Below, piece by piece: positions 17,060-26,024 of a DNA stretch of 32,020 nucleotides. The notes under the pieces are model-generated. The model was given only the letters and a program-made list of their open reading frames with translations. It was not told where the DNA came from and made no database searches. The DNA is taken from positions 1 through 32,020 of the forward strand of contig NZ_NQJF01000020.1 in assembly GCF_002245495.1 (NCBI RefSeq), in the 5' to 3' direction. Each line of letters starts with the position of its first letter. Position 1 is the first letter of the stretch. This DNA is from Oceanimonas baumannii (lineage in GTDB: Bacteria; Pseudomonadota; Gammaproteobacteria; Enterobacterales; Aeromonadaceae). A program made the position numbers and the translations under genes.

Positions 17060-18235
17060 TTAGTTCTGGCCAAAAATATCCCGGGTGTATACCTTGCCGG
17101 CCACGCTCTGTAAATCGGCGTGTTGCCGGTTGGCCAGAATTACGTCGGCTTTTTGCTTAAACTGCTCCAGCTGGTTAACCAGTAAACAGCCGTTAAACTC
17201 GCGCTGCTCCAGGGTGGGTTCATAAATAACGACAGTGACACCCTGCTGCTGTAACCTGCGTAACACGCCCAACATGGCGCTGTGACGGAAGTTGTCTGAG
17301 CCCTGCTTCATCATCAGCCGGTAAATACCCACCACTCCAGGCTGCCTGGCCAGCACCTGACTGGTAATAAAATCTTTACGGGTGCGGTTGGCATCTACTA
17401 TGGCACCAATCAGGTTGTTGGGCACATCCTGGTAATTGGCCAGCAGCTGGCGGGTGTCTTTGGGCAGACAATAGCCCCCATAACCAAAAGAGGGATTATT
17501 GTAATGCTGGCCAATGCGAGGGTCTAATCCCACCCCATCTATGATCTCTTTAGCATTTAAGCCGTGGCTTTCGGCGTAGGTGTCCAGCTCGTTAAAAAAG
17601 GCTACCCGCATGGCCAGGTAGGTATTGGCAAACAGCTTAATGGCTTCGGCTTCGTTACTGTTTACCAACAGCACAGGTACTTCTTTGGTCTCTGCCCCTT
17701 GTTGTAGCAAAGCAGCAAAGTGACAGGCATGCTCGCAGTGACCGCCGACCACAATACGGGAAGGGTGAAGGTTATCGTACAAGGCCTGGCCTTCACGCAA
17801 AAATTCTGGTGAGAATAAAATGCGCTCATATTTCAGATGCTGGCGCAGACCGGCGGTAAACCCTACCGGTACGGTAGACTTAATAACAAACACCGCAGTG
17901 GTGTTGATGGCCAGAGCCTGCTCAATGACAGCTTCTACCGAGCTGGTATCAAAAAAATTGGTGAGCGGATCATAATCGGTAGGGGTGGCCACTACGATGA
18001 CATCGGCATTGGCAAAGGCCTGTTGCGGACATGATGTGCAGTTCAGTGCCAGCGGCTGAGTGGCCAGAAAATGGCTGATGTCATCATCCTGCACCGGGCT
18101 TTGCCCCGCTGCCAGCTGCGCAACCCGCTCAGGGTTAATGTCGTAGGCTGTTACCGGATTATGCCGCGCCAGCAACACCGCATTGGCCAGCCCCACATAC
18201 CCCAGCCCAACCACTGTAACTCTTGTTTCACTCAT
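17060..18235 (-). CDS. ugd: UDP-glucose 6-dehydrogenase
   Basis: 391 residues, close to E. coli Ugd (388). It oxidises UDP-glucose to UDP-glucuronate with two NAD+. Seen: the Rossmann motif VVGLGYVGLANAVLLA at the N-terminus, STVPVGFT, FSPEFLREG, and GYGGYCLPKDT near residue 253 with the catalytic cysteine. The C-terminal IYEPTLEQREFNG and VILANRQ are as in the short (Ugd/Udg) subfamily rather than WecC. It provides a uronic acid donor for the glycan. It lies 36 bases upstream of the coiled-coil gene and is separated from glmM by 232 bases of repeat-bearing sequence, so it may start a separate transcript, although I found no clear promoter. Confidence 0.96.
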   Translation of the reverse strand: MSETRVTVVGLGYVGLANAVLLARHNPVTAYDINPERVAQLAAGQSPVQDDDISHFLATQPLALNCTSCPQQAFANADVIVVATPTDYDPLTNFFDTSSVEAVIEQALAINTTAVFVIKSTVPVGFTAGLRQHLKYERILFSPEFLREGQALYDNLHPSRIVVGGHCEHACHFAALLQQGAETKEVPVLLVNSNEAEAIKLFANTYLAMRVAFFNELDTYAESHGLNAKEIIDGVGLDPRIGQHYNNPSFGYGGYCLPKDTRQLLANYQDVPNNLIGAIVDANRTRKDFITSQVLARQPGVVGIYRLMMKQGSDNFRHSAMLGVLRRLQQQGVTVVIYEPTLEQREFNGCLLVNQLEQFKQKADVILANRQHADLQSVAGKVYTRDIFGQN

Positions 18236-18300
18236 AAGTGTACAACTCAGCCCACCTTTACTTTCCCGATAAACCGGTGCTTAAAAATATCACTCCGGCC

Positions 18301-18399
18301 GACTTTTACGTTATTCCGGTCCACTTTTACGTCGTTCCAGCCCACTTTACGTCATTCCGGTCCACTTTTACGTCATTCCGGCGAAGGCCGGAATCCATG
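18301..18399. repeat. Four 21-bp direct repeats ending in a CCGGC-type palindrome
   Basis: The unit CACTTTTACGTCATTCCGGT recurs with bases in register at 18302, 18323, 18344 and 18364 (one unit is a base short). The last copy runs into the palindrome ATTCCGGC / GCCGGAAT at 18375-18394. The unit is therefore a half-palindrome plus a short spacer, repeated. It lies in the 232-base gap between glmM and ugd. The rest of the gap shows no gene; CTTACAGCTTACGGCTTA near 18454 is a short AGCTTAC-type repeat that recurs near 27335. Confidence 0.88.
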
Positions 18400-18467
18400 C
18401 CGCAGCCAACGCTCAACTAACAAGCACCCCACAAAATACCCGAACACCACCACTTACAGCTTACGGC

Positions 18468-19790
18468 TTAAATAGCTTCCGCAATATACTCTGCCAGTTC
18501 ACTCACCAGGCTGGCATTCTCACCCTCTACCATCACGCGGATAAGCGGCTCGGTGCCTGATTTGCGCAGCAGTACACGGCCGTTGCCGGCAAGCTTAACT
18601 TCCGCTTCACTCACCCGCTGTTTAACCGTATCGCTTTCCAGCGGGTTGCTACCGGGGGCAAAACGGACGTTTACCAAACGCTGTGGGAATAATGTCAGGT
18701 GACTACGCAGTTCATTCAAGGTTACCCCTTGTTCTACAGCAGCCTTAAGTACCTGTAAGGCGGCAATAATGCCGTCTCCGGTACTGTTGTGATCCAGGCT
18801 GATTATATGGCCTGAGTTCTCGCCGCCCAGCTTCCAGCCATGTTGCTGCAGCTGTTCCATGACATAGCGGTCACCGACCTTGGCCCGTATAAAGGGAATA
18901 TTGTGCTCGCCTAGTGCCAGCTCCAGAGCCATATTGGTCATTAACGTGCCTGCAACACCGCCACCCAAAATGCCCTGGCGGTTAGCGTGTTGTGCCAGAA
19001 TAAACAGCAGTTCGTCACCATCCAGCAGCTTCCCGGTGTGATCTACCATGGCCAGGCGATCACCGTCGCCGTCGAAGGCGATGCCCATATCGGCGCGATA
19101 TTGTTTAACCGCTGCAACCAGAGCGTCTGGCGCGGTGGAGCCAACATTATCGTTAATGTTCAGGCCATCGGGGCTGGTACCAATAGTAATCACCTCGGCC
19201 CCCAGCTCCTGGAATACTGCCGGGGCAATGTGGTAGGTGGCACCATGGGCACAGTCCAGCACAATGCGCAAACCTTCAAGGCTGAGCTCGGTAGGGAAGG
19301 TGCTTTTGCAGAACTCAATATAACGGCCGGCGGCATCGGTAATACGGCGGGCCTTGCCCAGCTTGTTTGATGCCACACAATCCATGGGCTGCTCCATCAT
19401 GGCCTCTATGGCCAGCTCCACCTCGTCCGGCAGTTTGGTACCGTTATGAGAGAAGAACTTGATGCCGTTATCGTAATAGGGGTTGTGTGAGGCGCTGATT
19501 ACAATGCCGGCCTCGGCCCGGAAAGTGCGGGTAAGGTAGGCAATGGCCGGTGTAGGCATGGGGCCCAGCAAAGCCGCATTTAAGCCTGCAGCAGACAAAC
19601 CTGCCTCCAGCGCCGACTCCAGCATATAGCCGGAAATACGGGTGTCTTTTCCAATCAACACGGTTTTGGTTCCGGTTTGCGACAGCACTTTGCCGGCGGC
19701 CCAGCCCAGCTTCATGACAAATTCAGGAGTAATAGGGTAATTGCCGACCTTGCCGCGAACGCCGTCGGTGCCGAAATATTTTCTGGTCAT
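18468..19790 (-). CDS. glmM: Phosphoglucosamine mutase (GlmM family)
   Basis: 440 residues against about 445 in E. coli. It interconverts glucosamine 6-phosphate and glucosamine 1-phosphate on the way to UDP-GlcNAc. The N-terminus [14 protein letters not shown] is diagnostic of GlmM rather than ManB/PGM. Seen: the phosphoserine loop SASHNP near residue 100, the metal site DGDGDR near 239, the sugar-binding GGENSGH and the C-terminal [12 protein letters not shown]. In most gammaproteobacteria glmM lies with ftsH and folP, so this may be a second, locus-dedicated copy feeding UDP-GlcNAc to WecB; the sequence alone cannot show whether another copy exists. It follows the pyruvyl transferase gene by 16 bases. 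Composition is host-like. Confidence 0.95.
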   Translation of the reverse strand: MTRKYFGTDGVRGKVGNYPITPEFVMKLGWAAGKVLSQTGTKTVLIGKDTRISGYMLESALEAGLSAAGLNAALLGPMPTPAIAYLTRTFRAEAGIVISASHNPYYDNGIKFFSHNGTKLPDEVELAIEAMMEQPMDCVASNKLGKARRITDAAGRYIEFCKSTFPTELSLEGLRIVLDCAHGATYHIAPAVFQELGAEVITIGTSPDGLNINDNVGSTAPDALVAAVKQYRADMGIAFDGDGDRLAMVDHTGKLLDGDELLFILAQHANRQGILGGGVAGTLMTNMALELALGEHNIPFIRAKVGDRYVMEQLQQHGWKLGGENSGHIISLDHNSTGDGIIAALQVLKAAVEQGVTLNELRSHLTLFPQRLVNVRFAPGSNPLESDTVKQRVSEAEVKLAGNGRVLLRKSGTEPLIRVMVEGENASLVSELAEYIAEAI

Positions 19791-19806
19791 AATGTGCTCG
19801 GTGTTG

Positions 19807-21381
19807 TTAGCCCTTGGCCTGCTCTTTGGGCTGGGAGAAGTCCAGCCCTAGAGCCCGTTCGGGGTGTTCCTCATGTGAATCTTGCAAAGAATTCCTTACC
19901 TTCTTCTCTGCCAAACACTCCCTCAATATTTCACTTTCCTCTTGAGCAGCGTTGATTTCACTCTTTAGTTTTTCGCAAATGTCAGCATGATGTTCTACGA
20001 GCGAATAAAGTTGGTGTTTTAAAGAAGCAGGGTCATCACCTGAGGTCATTTCAACCCCTCTTTTCATCCATGGTTTTTCACCATGTTTTTTTGCTACCAT
20101 GCTGCAAGCTAGATCCACCAAAGAACCTTGGAAACTATCAATTTTCTCTTGACTAATGGCAACGTCTTTCTTGACTTCCGAAATACTTTTGACAAAGCCA
20201 TCCTTCATGTCCTCGACCTTGGATAAAGTGGCCTCTAAAGGATAGTCGCCATCATCCAAGATAGATCTGGCCACTCCCTGAGCTACAGGAACAACATTAT
20301 TAAGATTAAGAACGTTACAATAATTATCTAGATCCAGCATTGAAAACAGGCCAGGCATTTTGTGCCCATGATTTTCAAAATAAACACCATAAGGTTTTTT
20401 ACCAACCACCATACCCATTATTAGCGCATGGAAGCGTGAGGCCACAACACAGCCAACAAAGCTCAGCTTGTTAAGATAGTCTTGGACGCCGCTTGGCTCG
20501 TTGTGAAAAACCCTACCTGTCGATGCGTACTTCTTTTCTAGCGCAATATTCAGCTTTTTATCAGCGAGCGTTTGAGAGAAAAGCACAATATTCTTGTTGC
20601 TATTTACTAGCAACTCGTCAACAAGAGTACAAGCAAATTGATAAGAGACAGAATTTACAAAACCTTCGCTGACATGTTGCTTATTTTTCTCCTTCCTCTC
20701 ACTATCCTTTATCCTTATCCCCCAGTCTTCAAGCCGCATTACCAAGGCAACAGCGTCCTCACTAGGAAAGCCTAAACCATTCCTATTACTTTCATTAAGC
20801 TCTAGAAAAAAAGCAGGATCAGGAGCAATAGAAATATCGTACCCCTCATGACTAGATAATGAAAGTTCGTCATTCACATAGTCAAGGCTACACTTCTCTC
20901 TGACATACGCCTGAGTACAACAAGACAAAAAAGCCTTGAAAAGAGCTTTGGACTCATCAGTTATAAAAGGGCCCACAGTAGAGGGAAAAAAGACAACTGG
21001 TATTTTTTTTCTTACAGCTACAAATGCTGGAAGAAGCCGCCAAAAAAGGGAATAGTCATTTTCGCCATGCTCATACTGGAAAAAATGCTCGCCAGAGTTA
21101 ATTATTATCATATCACAGCTTTCGACAAGGCTAGGCTGTAGCTCAGACATGATTGTAATAGTTAAAGAATCAGCTTCTCGGCCAGATAAAAACTGAGGGC
21201 TCAAGTCTTTGGGCAAAGACTTTTCCAGGTGAGGGCTATCTTTTCCGTCTAGAATAAAGATGTTTATTTCTGTGTTCCGAAAATTATTTAGTATTTTTAA
21301 AAGCCCTTCATTTATAGCTAGGTCACCTATATTGCTAGCCACATGATAATAGAATAGATGGATTCTCTTGGGGGTTCTCAT
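19807..21381 (-). CDS. Polysaccharide pyruvyl transferase family protein
   Basis: 524 residues. The PF04230-type fold is suggested by [18 protein letters not shown] at the N-terminus (NIGD at 17-20), [23 protein letters not shown], the DPAFF strand and [19 protein letters not shown] near 314, which is the most conserved family element. Members transfer pyruvate from phosphoenolpyruvate to make a ketal on a sugar, or act in related steps. Residues after about 390 form an extra helical tail not needed for the core fold. The gene is AT-rich except for the last 20 or so codons ([17 protein letters not shown]), which have host-like composition; the composition junction is near 19870. The exact acceptor is unknown. 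Confidence 0.85.
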   Translation of the reverse strand: MRTPKRIHLFYYHVASNIGDLAINEGLLKILNNFRNTEINIFILDGKDSPHLEKSLPKDLSPQFLSGREADSLTITIMSELQPSLVESCDMIIINSGEHFFQYEHGENDYSLFWRLLPAFVAVRKKIPVVFFPSTVGPFITDESKALFKAFLSCCTQAYVREKCSLDYVNDELSLSSHEGYDISIAPDPAFFLELNESNRNGLGFPSEDAVALVMRLEDWGIRIKDSERKEKNKQHVSEGFVNSVSYQFACTLVDELLVNSNKNIVLFSQTLADKKLNIALEKKYASTGRVFHNEPSGVQDYLNKLSFVGCVVASRFHALIMGMVVGKKPYGVYFENHGHKMPGLFSMLDLDNYCNVLNLNNVVPVAQGVARSILDDGDYPLEATLSKVEDMKDGFVKSISEVKKDVAISQEKIDSFQGSLVDLACSMVAKKHGEKPWMKRGVEMTSGDDPASLKHQLYSLVEHHADICEKLKSEINAAQEESEILRECLAEKKVRNSLQDSHEEHPERALGLDFSQPKEQAKG

Positions 21382-21467
21382 AAGGTTTACACACTTTAAA
21401 AAGGAAGGTTTAACTAAAATAAATCTTATGGGCTATATAGGTGGAATATTTAGAGTTACAGCTCATA

Positions 21468-21505
21468 GGAGCATCTGATGGCTATTGTAAACATGAAGAT
21501 GCTCC
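21468..21505. repeat. Inverted repeat in the 180-base gap before the pyruvyl transferase gene
   Basis: GGAGCATCT (21468-21476) and AGATGCTCC (21497-21505) form a perfect 9-bp stem with a 20-base loop. The gap 21382-21561 is AT-rich and holds no other feature I can support. No T run follows on the minus strand, so the role is open: attenuator, mRNA processing site or protein-binding site. Confidence 0.5.
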
Positions 21506-21561
21506 CCGCAGATTTCAGAAGAGAACTCCTATAAGCAACTTTATCATCTTGGATTCTATGG

Positions 21562-23013
21562 TTAAGTAAAGTCTATTTCCAACAACTCAGGCCAGTTAAA
21601 CTGAATTAACTTTTTATGTATCTCCTTTGTTCGCCTTAAGTCTTGCCTGATTGACAGGAACTCCTTTAATATTTTTCTGTTATTAAATGGAACAAAAGTA
21701 TCAGCTACCATATCGGTATCGGACATTCTCGCTCCCAACCAAGCCCCGTTTCTATGCTCCCAATAAAGCAAGTCATATGGGCAATACCCGTACACCTCTT
21801 TCATCTGGGGGTTATGTATGTCAATAAATTCTTGCCATGCATCCTTAGTCAGATGAACTAAAGACCTCTTATACAGTCGGCAAAGTTTATCTAGAGACAA
21901 TACTCCGTCACGATTGATGGGGTTTTTTGTAAAGTAGCAGTTAAATACCTCGGGGCCATAAGACATATAATGCACAGTGGAAGGGTCTTCCACGCCCACC
22001 AGATAAAGGGCAATCATATCTGAAGACGACTTTTTTATATTGCAATTGACTATTTTTTGTGATTTGTCTAAAAAATCACCCAACAAAAGGTCTGACTTCT
22101 TTACATTTATTGTAGAAAACGAAGTAAGGTGAGCCTGTTCAGCAATTTTCGGCGCTATGCTGATGTCTTTTTTATGAGATTGATTTCCGTTTATAATGTA
22201 AGTAAATACTTTATCAAGTCTTTCTGTGTGATTTTTTAACGTTGCTAGAGAAATTCTGCTATCGAGACCTCCAGTTAATGATAAAACAACTTTAAATCGT
22301 TTTGTAAGCATTTCATTTTGCCTACAAAGTACTTTTGAAATTTTTTCAACAAACTCATCTGTAAGTTCATTTCTTTCGAGCTCTTCTCTTGGAAAAAATC
22401 GATGTATAGAAATAGTTCTCAGGTCGATAAAAGTGTTCGGTAAGAGAGGTCTTACTTGACTAATAGCCGTCATCAAACCCGGAAGATAGTTCCCTCCCAT
22501 AGAATAATTTTCTTGTGTAGATATATGGAAGGCTTCTTCATTCAATCTAAAATCAAAAACAGATTGAAAAAGCGATGTATGAGAGGCAATCATAAATCTT
22601 GTCGGATCTGTAGAGTAAAGTGCACAACGATAGCCCATTGCATCTTGAAGCAAAAACTCTCTATCTTCTTTTTTACAAAGCAGTAAAAACCGTCCGGACA
22701 ATTGATCCAAATAGTCAAAGAAATTAGACTCATCTTCGCTTAGCAATTTGGCTAAATGTTGCGCAATTCTACTGTTGTCATTCGCACCTGTAAATGGATT
22801 AAGTGCATAGCCAATCAAACAGACCCCTGTATTCTTTCTACTTATTAGGAATTTATTGACATCTAAAATATTATGTGAGTATACATCATAATCAAAAAAG
22901 CTATTGATTAAAAAACAACTTGGTATTCTTGGCCGTAAATCATTTCTTTTATCTTTTTTAAGAATTATAAAATCTCTTCTATACATATGTTTTTCTGAGC
23001 TTTTATTCATCAT
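21562..23013 (-). CDS. Asparagine-synthase-like protein (PP-loop ATPase), possible sugar amidotransferase
   Basis: 483 residues. The C-terminal half has the PP-loop VVLSLTGGLDSRISLATLK near 242-260, the ATP-binding signature of class B asparagine synthases, then YIINGNQSHKKDISIA and SYGPEVF. The N-terminal half resembles the glutaminase-type fold (FFDYLDQLSGRFLLLCKKED, LLQDAMGYRCALYS) but has no cysteine after the start methionine (MMNKSS), so glutamine hydrolysis through the usual Cys2 is not expected. Related proteins in O-antigen loci, such as WbpS, are thought to amidate uronic acids, and this locus makes UDP-GlcA and UDP-ManNAcA. It is shorter than WbpS-type proteins. The start could be either of two adjacent ATGs (23013 or 23010). 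Strongly AT-rich. Confidence 0.75.
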   Translation of the reverse strand: MMNKSSEKHMYRRDFIILKKDKRNDLRPRIPSCFLINSFFDYDVYSHNILDVNKFLISRKNTGVCLIGYALNPFTGANDNSRIAQHLAKLLSEDESNFFDYLDQLSGRFLLLCKKEDREFLLQDAMGYRCALYSTDPTRFMIASHTSLFQSVFDFRLNEEAFHISTQENYSMGGNYLPGLMTAISQVRPLLPNTFIDLRTISIHRFFPREELERNELTDEFVEKISKVLCRQNEMLTKRFKVVLSLTGGLDSRISLATLKNHTERLDKVFTYIINGNQSHKKDISIAPKIAEQAHLTSFSTINVKKSDLLLGDFLDKSQKIVNCNIKKSSSDMIALYLVGVEDPSTVHYMSYGPEVFNCYFTKNPINRDGVLSLDKLCRLYKRSLVHLTKDAWQEFIDIHNPQMKEVYGYCPYDLLYWEHRNGAWLGARMSDTDMVADTFVPFNNRKILKEFLSIRQDLRRTKEIHKKLIQFNWPELLEIDFT

Positions 23014-23107
23014 CTTAAAAACAATCCTTTCGTGAATGATTTTATGTAAAATGTAATTTCTTTTGTAGAAGTTAAGGTGAAGGTCCTTAAGGTTGAACCA
23101 AAAGTGA

Positions 23108-25951
23108 TTAAGAGAGCTTGTCTAGAAATATATTAGCAATACTGCTCCAGGTCCTGTTTTCACGAACCCAAGCTCTGCCATATTTACCAAGTTTCTTTCT
23201 CTGCGCAGAGTCAGCTAACAAATTTGACAGCTCTTTGGATAAACTGATGATAGAGCCTTTCTCAAAAATAATGCCTGTTTCACCATTGATTATCATTTCA
23301 GACAGAGCTTTAACGCTCGACACCAGAACAGTCTTCTCCATTGCTAATGCTTCTAAAGGCTTCATTGGTGAAACCATCTCACAAACAGGCCATGATTTTC
23401 TAGGGAAAGGAGCAATGTCAACAACCGAGTAGTATTCCGATGCTAAAGAATGTGGAACCCTACCCGTTATGATAATTTTATCTTTTACACTACTATTTTT
23501 AGCCAGATCGCAAATTTGCTTATAATATGGACCATCCCCCACCAACAGCAGCCTGTAGTCAAGATCCGGTTTTCTGTCTGACAAAATTTCGCATGCGGCA
23601 ATCAAGTCATCCAAGCCTTCATAGTCTTGAAAAGATCCAATATAGCCTATAACTGGAGTTTTTTGACCGATGCCAAGCTTATTAAGCAGGCTCTGCGATT
23701 TTTCGCAAGGAAAAAATTTATCAGGATTGGTGCAGTTCGGAAGTATTGTTATCTTTGAGCCATCCACACCACGTGAGATTAGCTCATCCTTCATTGCCCC
23801 TGTCAAAGTAAATACAAGGTCTGCTTTCTTTGCGACCATTGTTTCAAGATGGCGTATTTTTTCTGTTTCGTGCTTTCTCTGGGGTGCTGTATCTCGCGAC
23901 TCATGTACAATTTCCCACAATCCAGACACTTCGTATATAAAGGGTAAATTGTTTTTCTTTGCAGCAATTAATGCAGGCAATGATATTTGATATGTAGAGC
24001 GACCATGAATATAGCCCGGTTTCTCTTTTTTGATCACTTCATCGAATGCTTCAACACAATCCAGCATATAGCTGGCTTCATCTCTCAACCTGACGGATTC
24101 ACAATTTGTTTTATGGTAGGTGATATTATCAACCTTGACAGAGTTGTTTTTTGTGGGAATTTCTTTTTTAACGTCGTAAGGAAAGTTTGGGCGTGTATAG
24201 GCTCTTACATCCAAGCCTTTTTTTATTAAAGCGTTAGCAAGTCCGTGGGCGCGTGTGGCATAGCCACCAGAGAAGTAAGGTAAAGAGCTATGCAAAAAGT
24301 ATACTGATTTATTTTTGTTTCTTTCGTTTTTTTTGATAACTCTTTTGCTGACATTAAAATACTCATCAAAGAGAGCAAGATAAGACTGACTCATCTTAAA
24401 AAAACGAGTTACTTCATGCCCCAAATTATCTCTTTTCTCACATAACCTGACAATGTGATCGTATTTCTGTGCTGAAAATAATGCTTTGATGTAAACTTTT
24501 AAAGAGTAATGGTTTTTATTTTTTTCATATGTATATTTAGCTAGTGCTAAAGCATTGCTTATATGGCCAATAGATAGCTCAAGTTTAGTAAGTTCTCGAA
24601 TTTCTTTTTCTTCATTAAGAGAAAGCCTTTCAGCTTTGCAGTGGATTACTCTCCTGAAAGCATCCTCTGTTCTGTCAATGTTATTTTTGTAGGTTATATT
24701 GCTGCCAAAAGAATGATTCAATAACTCATTTTTAATCGCTGTAACTTTATGGAATGGGTGATAAAGTTTAGATTTATCATCCTTGTATTTTCCACATTGA
24801 GTGTAAGGGAGAATGGATTTTATAGTGTCTAACAGTTTTCCTTCTTTATAAAAAACTGCATTATTTAGGTAGTCATTTACGGCCGCCTTGCAATATTCTG
24901 GCAATAATATTGGCAGGTTAAAATATGATGCTTCCAAAAACTTTGTAGGTTGAACCAATTGGCACACTTTATCATTTTTGCGTGGAATTACGACAACATC
25001 AATCAGTGCGTAGTAGTCGGGAATCTGTTCATAGGGTACCCGGCCGGTCTGGATCAGCCAGGAGTTTTTATCAGGTTTGGGTAATTTTTCATTCCTCTGA
25101 GTTACTGGATGGTCATCACCTACCAGCAGCAACTTTATATTTTCACCCTGCTTAGTGAGTTGCTCGCAAGCTTCAATCAGGGTCTCCAGTCCTTCATAGG
25201 CGTTGAAGCTGCCAACGTATCCAATGACTTTTTCATTTTTATTAATTCCCAGTCTCGCCTTTAGTCGAGGGTCCGCTGGTCTAATTTCTGACAGCTTGCT
25301 TACGCCATTGGGCACTATGGCAATGTTATTTTCGGCTATGCCTCGTTTTGACAATTCATCGGCCATGGGCTGATTAAGGGTAAATACTTTTTGCGCCTGC
25401 TTGGCCACAAACGTGTCACGCAGGGCTTCTGCTTTAAACTCGGAGGTATTGGCATAGCCGGGTTCACGTGCGTCACGGCTCAGCTCCCAAAAGCCGCGCA
25501 CTTCATTATAAAAAGGCAGGCCCAGCCGCCTGGCAGCAATCCAGGCGGGCAGGCCCACTATGTAATTGGAAGCCGCCAACACCACTTGCGGACGATATAT
25601 CCGGAACAACTCAGTAAACCGTTGCACGCTTTGCTCAAGGTGCGCTTGTTCATTTGCCGGCTGTTCATCGTTAGACCAGCGGCTGTGAATATAGCGCACA
25701 CCATCTACTGTGCTTTCTGGCTGCATAGTGGCACCTAGCTCCCATGGGCGGCCGGGGCGCACAAAACACAGGGTGTCAAAGCCATGCTCGTTCAGGGCTT
25801 TGGCAATGCTTTGGGTGCGAATGGCGTAGCCGTTGCTGGCGTAGCTTTGGCCATGGCTAACCACATAAGCTATGCGGTTTTTGATGGGCGCAATAAGTGG
25901 CGTTGCCGGTTGGCTGGCAAGCGTGAGAGCGTGTTCTATGAGTTGATCCAT
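23108..25951 (-). CDS. Double GT4 glycosyltransferase (tandem GT-B domains), mosaic gene
   Basis: 947 residues with two homologous GT4 halves. Half 1 (about 25-410) has SNGYAIRTQSIAKALNEHGF, FYNEVRGFWELS, VFTLNQPMADEL, IVPNGV, GYVGSFNAYEGLETLIEACE and RVPYEQIPDYYALIDVVVIP. Half 2 (about 565-947) repeats these as GGYATRAHGLANALIKKGL, IYEVSGLWEIV, VFTLTGAMKDEL, ILPNCTN, GYIGSFQDYEGLDDLIAACE and RVPHSLASEYYSVVDIAPFP. A helical, TPR-like linker (about 420-550) joins them. Half 2 has the donor-site stretch CEMVSPMKPLEA; half 1 has CQLVQPTKFLEA, with Gln for the first Glu. Base composition shifts from host-like to AT-rich close to that site (about 25000), so the gene is a mosaic. Acceptors and donors are unknown. 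Confidence 0.88.
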   Translation of the reverse strand: MDQLIEHALTLASQPATPLIAPIKNRIAYVVSHGQSYASNGYAIRTQSIAKALNEHGFDTLCFVRPGRPWELGATMQPESTVDGVRYIHSRWSNDEQPANEQAHLEQSVQRFTELFRIYRPQVVLAASNYIVGLPAWIAARRLGLPFYNEVRGFWELSRDAREPGYANTSEFKAEALRDTFVAKQAQKVFTLNQPMADELSKRGIAENNIAIVPNGVSKLSEIRPADPRLKARLGINKNEKVIGYVGSFNAYEGLETLIEACEQLTKQGENIKLLLVGDDHPVTQRNEKLPKPDKNSWLIQTGRVPYEQIPDYYALIDVVVIPRKNDKVCQLVQPTKFLEASYFNLPILLPEYCKAAVNDYLNNAVFYKEGKLLDTIKSILPYTQCGKYKDDKSKLYHPFHKVTAIKNELLNHSFGSNITYKNNIDRTEDAFRRVIHCKAERLSLNEEKEIRELTKLELSIGHISNALALAKYTYEKNKNHYSLKVYIKALFSAQKYDHIVRLCEKRDNLGHEVTRFFKMSQSYLALFDEYFNVSKRVIKKNERNKNKSVYFLHSSLPYFSGGYATRAHGLANALIKKGLDVRAYTRPNFPYDVKKEIPTKNNSVKVDNITYHKTNCESVRLRDEASYMLDCVEAFDEVIKKEKPGYIHGRSTYQISLPALIAAKKNNLPFIYEVSGLWEIVHESRDTAPQRKHETEKIRHLETMVAKKADLVFTLTGAMKDELISRGVDGSKITILPNCTNPDKFFPCEKSQSLLNKLGIGQKTPVIGYIGSFQDYEGLDDLIAACEILSDRKPDLDYRLLLVGDGPYYKQICDLAKNSSVKDKIIITGRVPHSLASEYYSVVDIAPFPRKSWPVCEMVSPMKPLEALAMEKTVLVSSVKALSEMIINGETGIIFEKGSIISLSKELSNLLADSAQRKKLGKYGRAWVRENRTWSSIANIFLDKLS

Positions 25952-25995
25952 GCTTGTTCTTTTTTGTTGGTGGCGGAATGACTGTGCGTTTAAAG

Positions 25996-26015
25996 ACTCC
26001 GGCTTGCGCCGGAGT
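25996..26015. repeat. CCGGC-type palindrome between wecC and the double GT4 gene
   Basis: ACTCCGGCTTGCGCCGGAGT is a perfect palindromic hairpin (8-bp stem, 4-base loop) in the 73-base gap, 10 bases after the wecC stop. It belongs to the same dispersed family as the tandem array. GGCGGAATGAC at 25974-25984 looks like a second, broken half-copy. Confidence 0.85.
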
Positions 26016-26024
26016 AACGTTTGG

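Larger units (their letters stand above)
19870..25000. other. AT-rich segment embedded in the locus (probable transferred cassette)
   Basis: By eye the sequence changes from GC-rich to AT-rich close to 19870 and back close to 25000. As examples counted by hand, 24301-24360 has 13 G/C in 60 and 25741-25800 has 38 in 60. The segment holds nearly all of the pyruvyl transferase gene, the asparagine-synthase-like gene and two thirds of the double GT4 gene. Both edges lie inside open reading frames, which points to recombination between related loci. No insertion sequence or integrase is seen at either edge. Edge positions are estimates to within about 100 bases. Confidence 0.75.

Noticed and set aside
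18238-18420. 60-codon plus-strand ORF between glmM and ugd
   Set aside because: Its peptide (FTSFRSTFTSFRR) is the translation of the 21-bp repeats.
19791-25107. Insertion sequence or integrase bringing in the AT-rich cassette
   Set aside because: No transposase, integrase, terminal inverted repeats or target duplications are visible at the edges; exchange by homologous recombination fits better.
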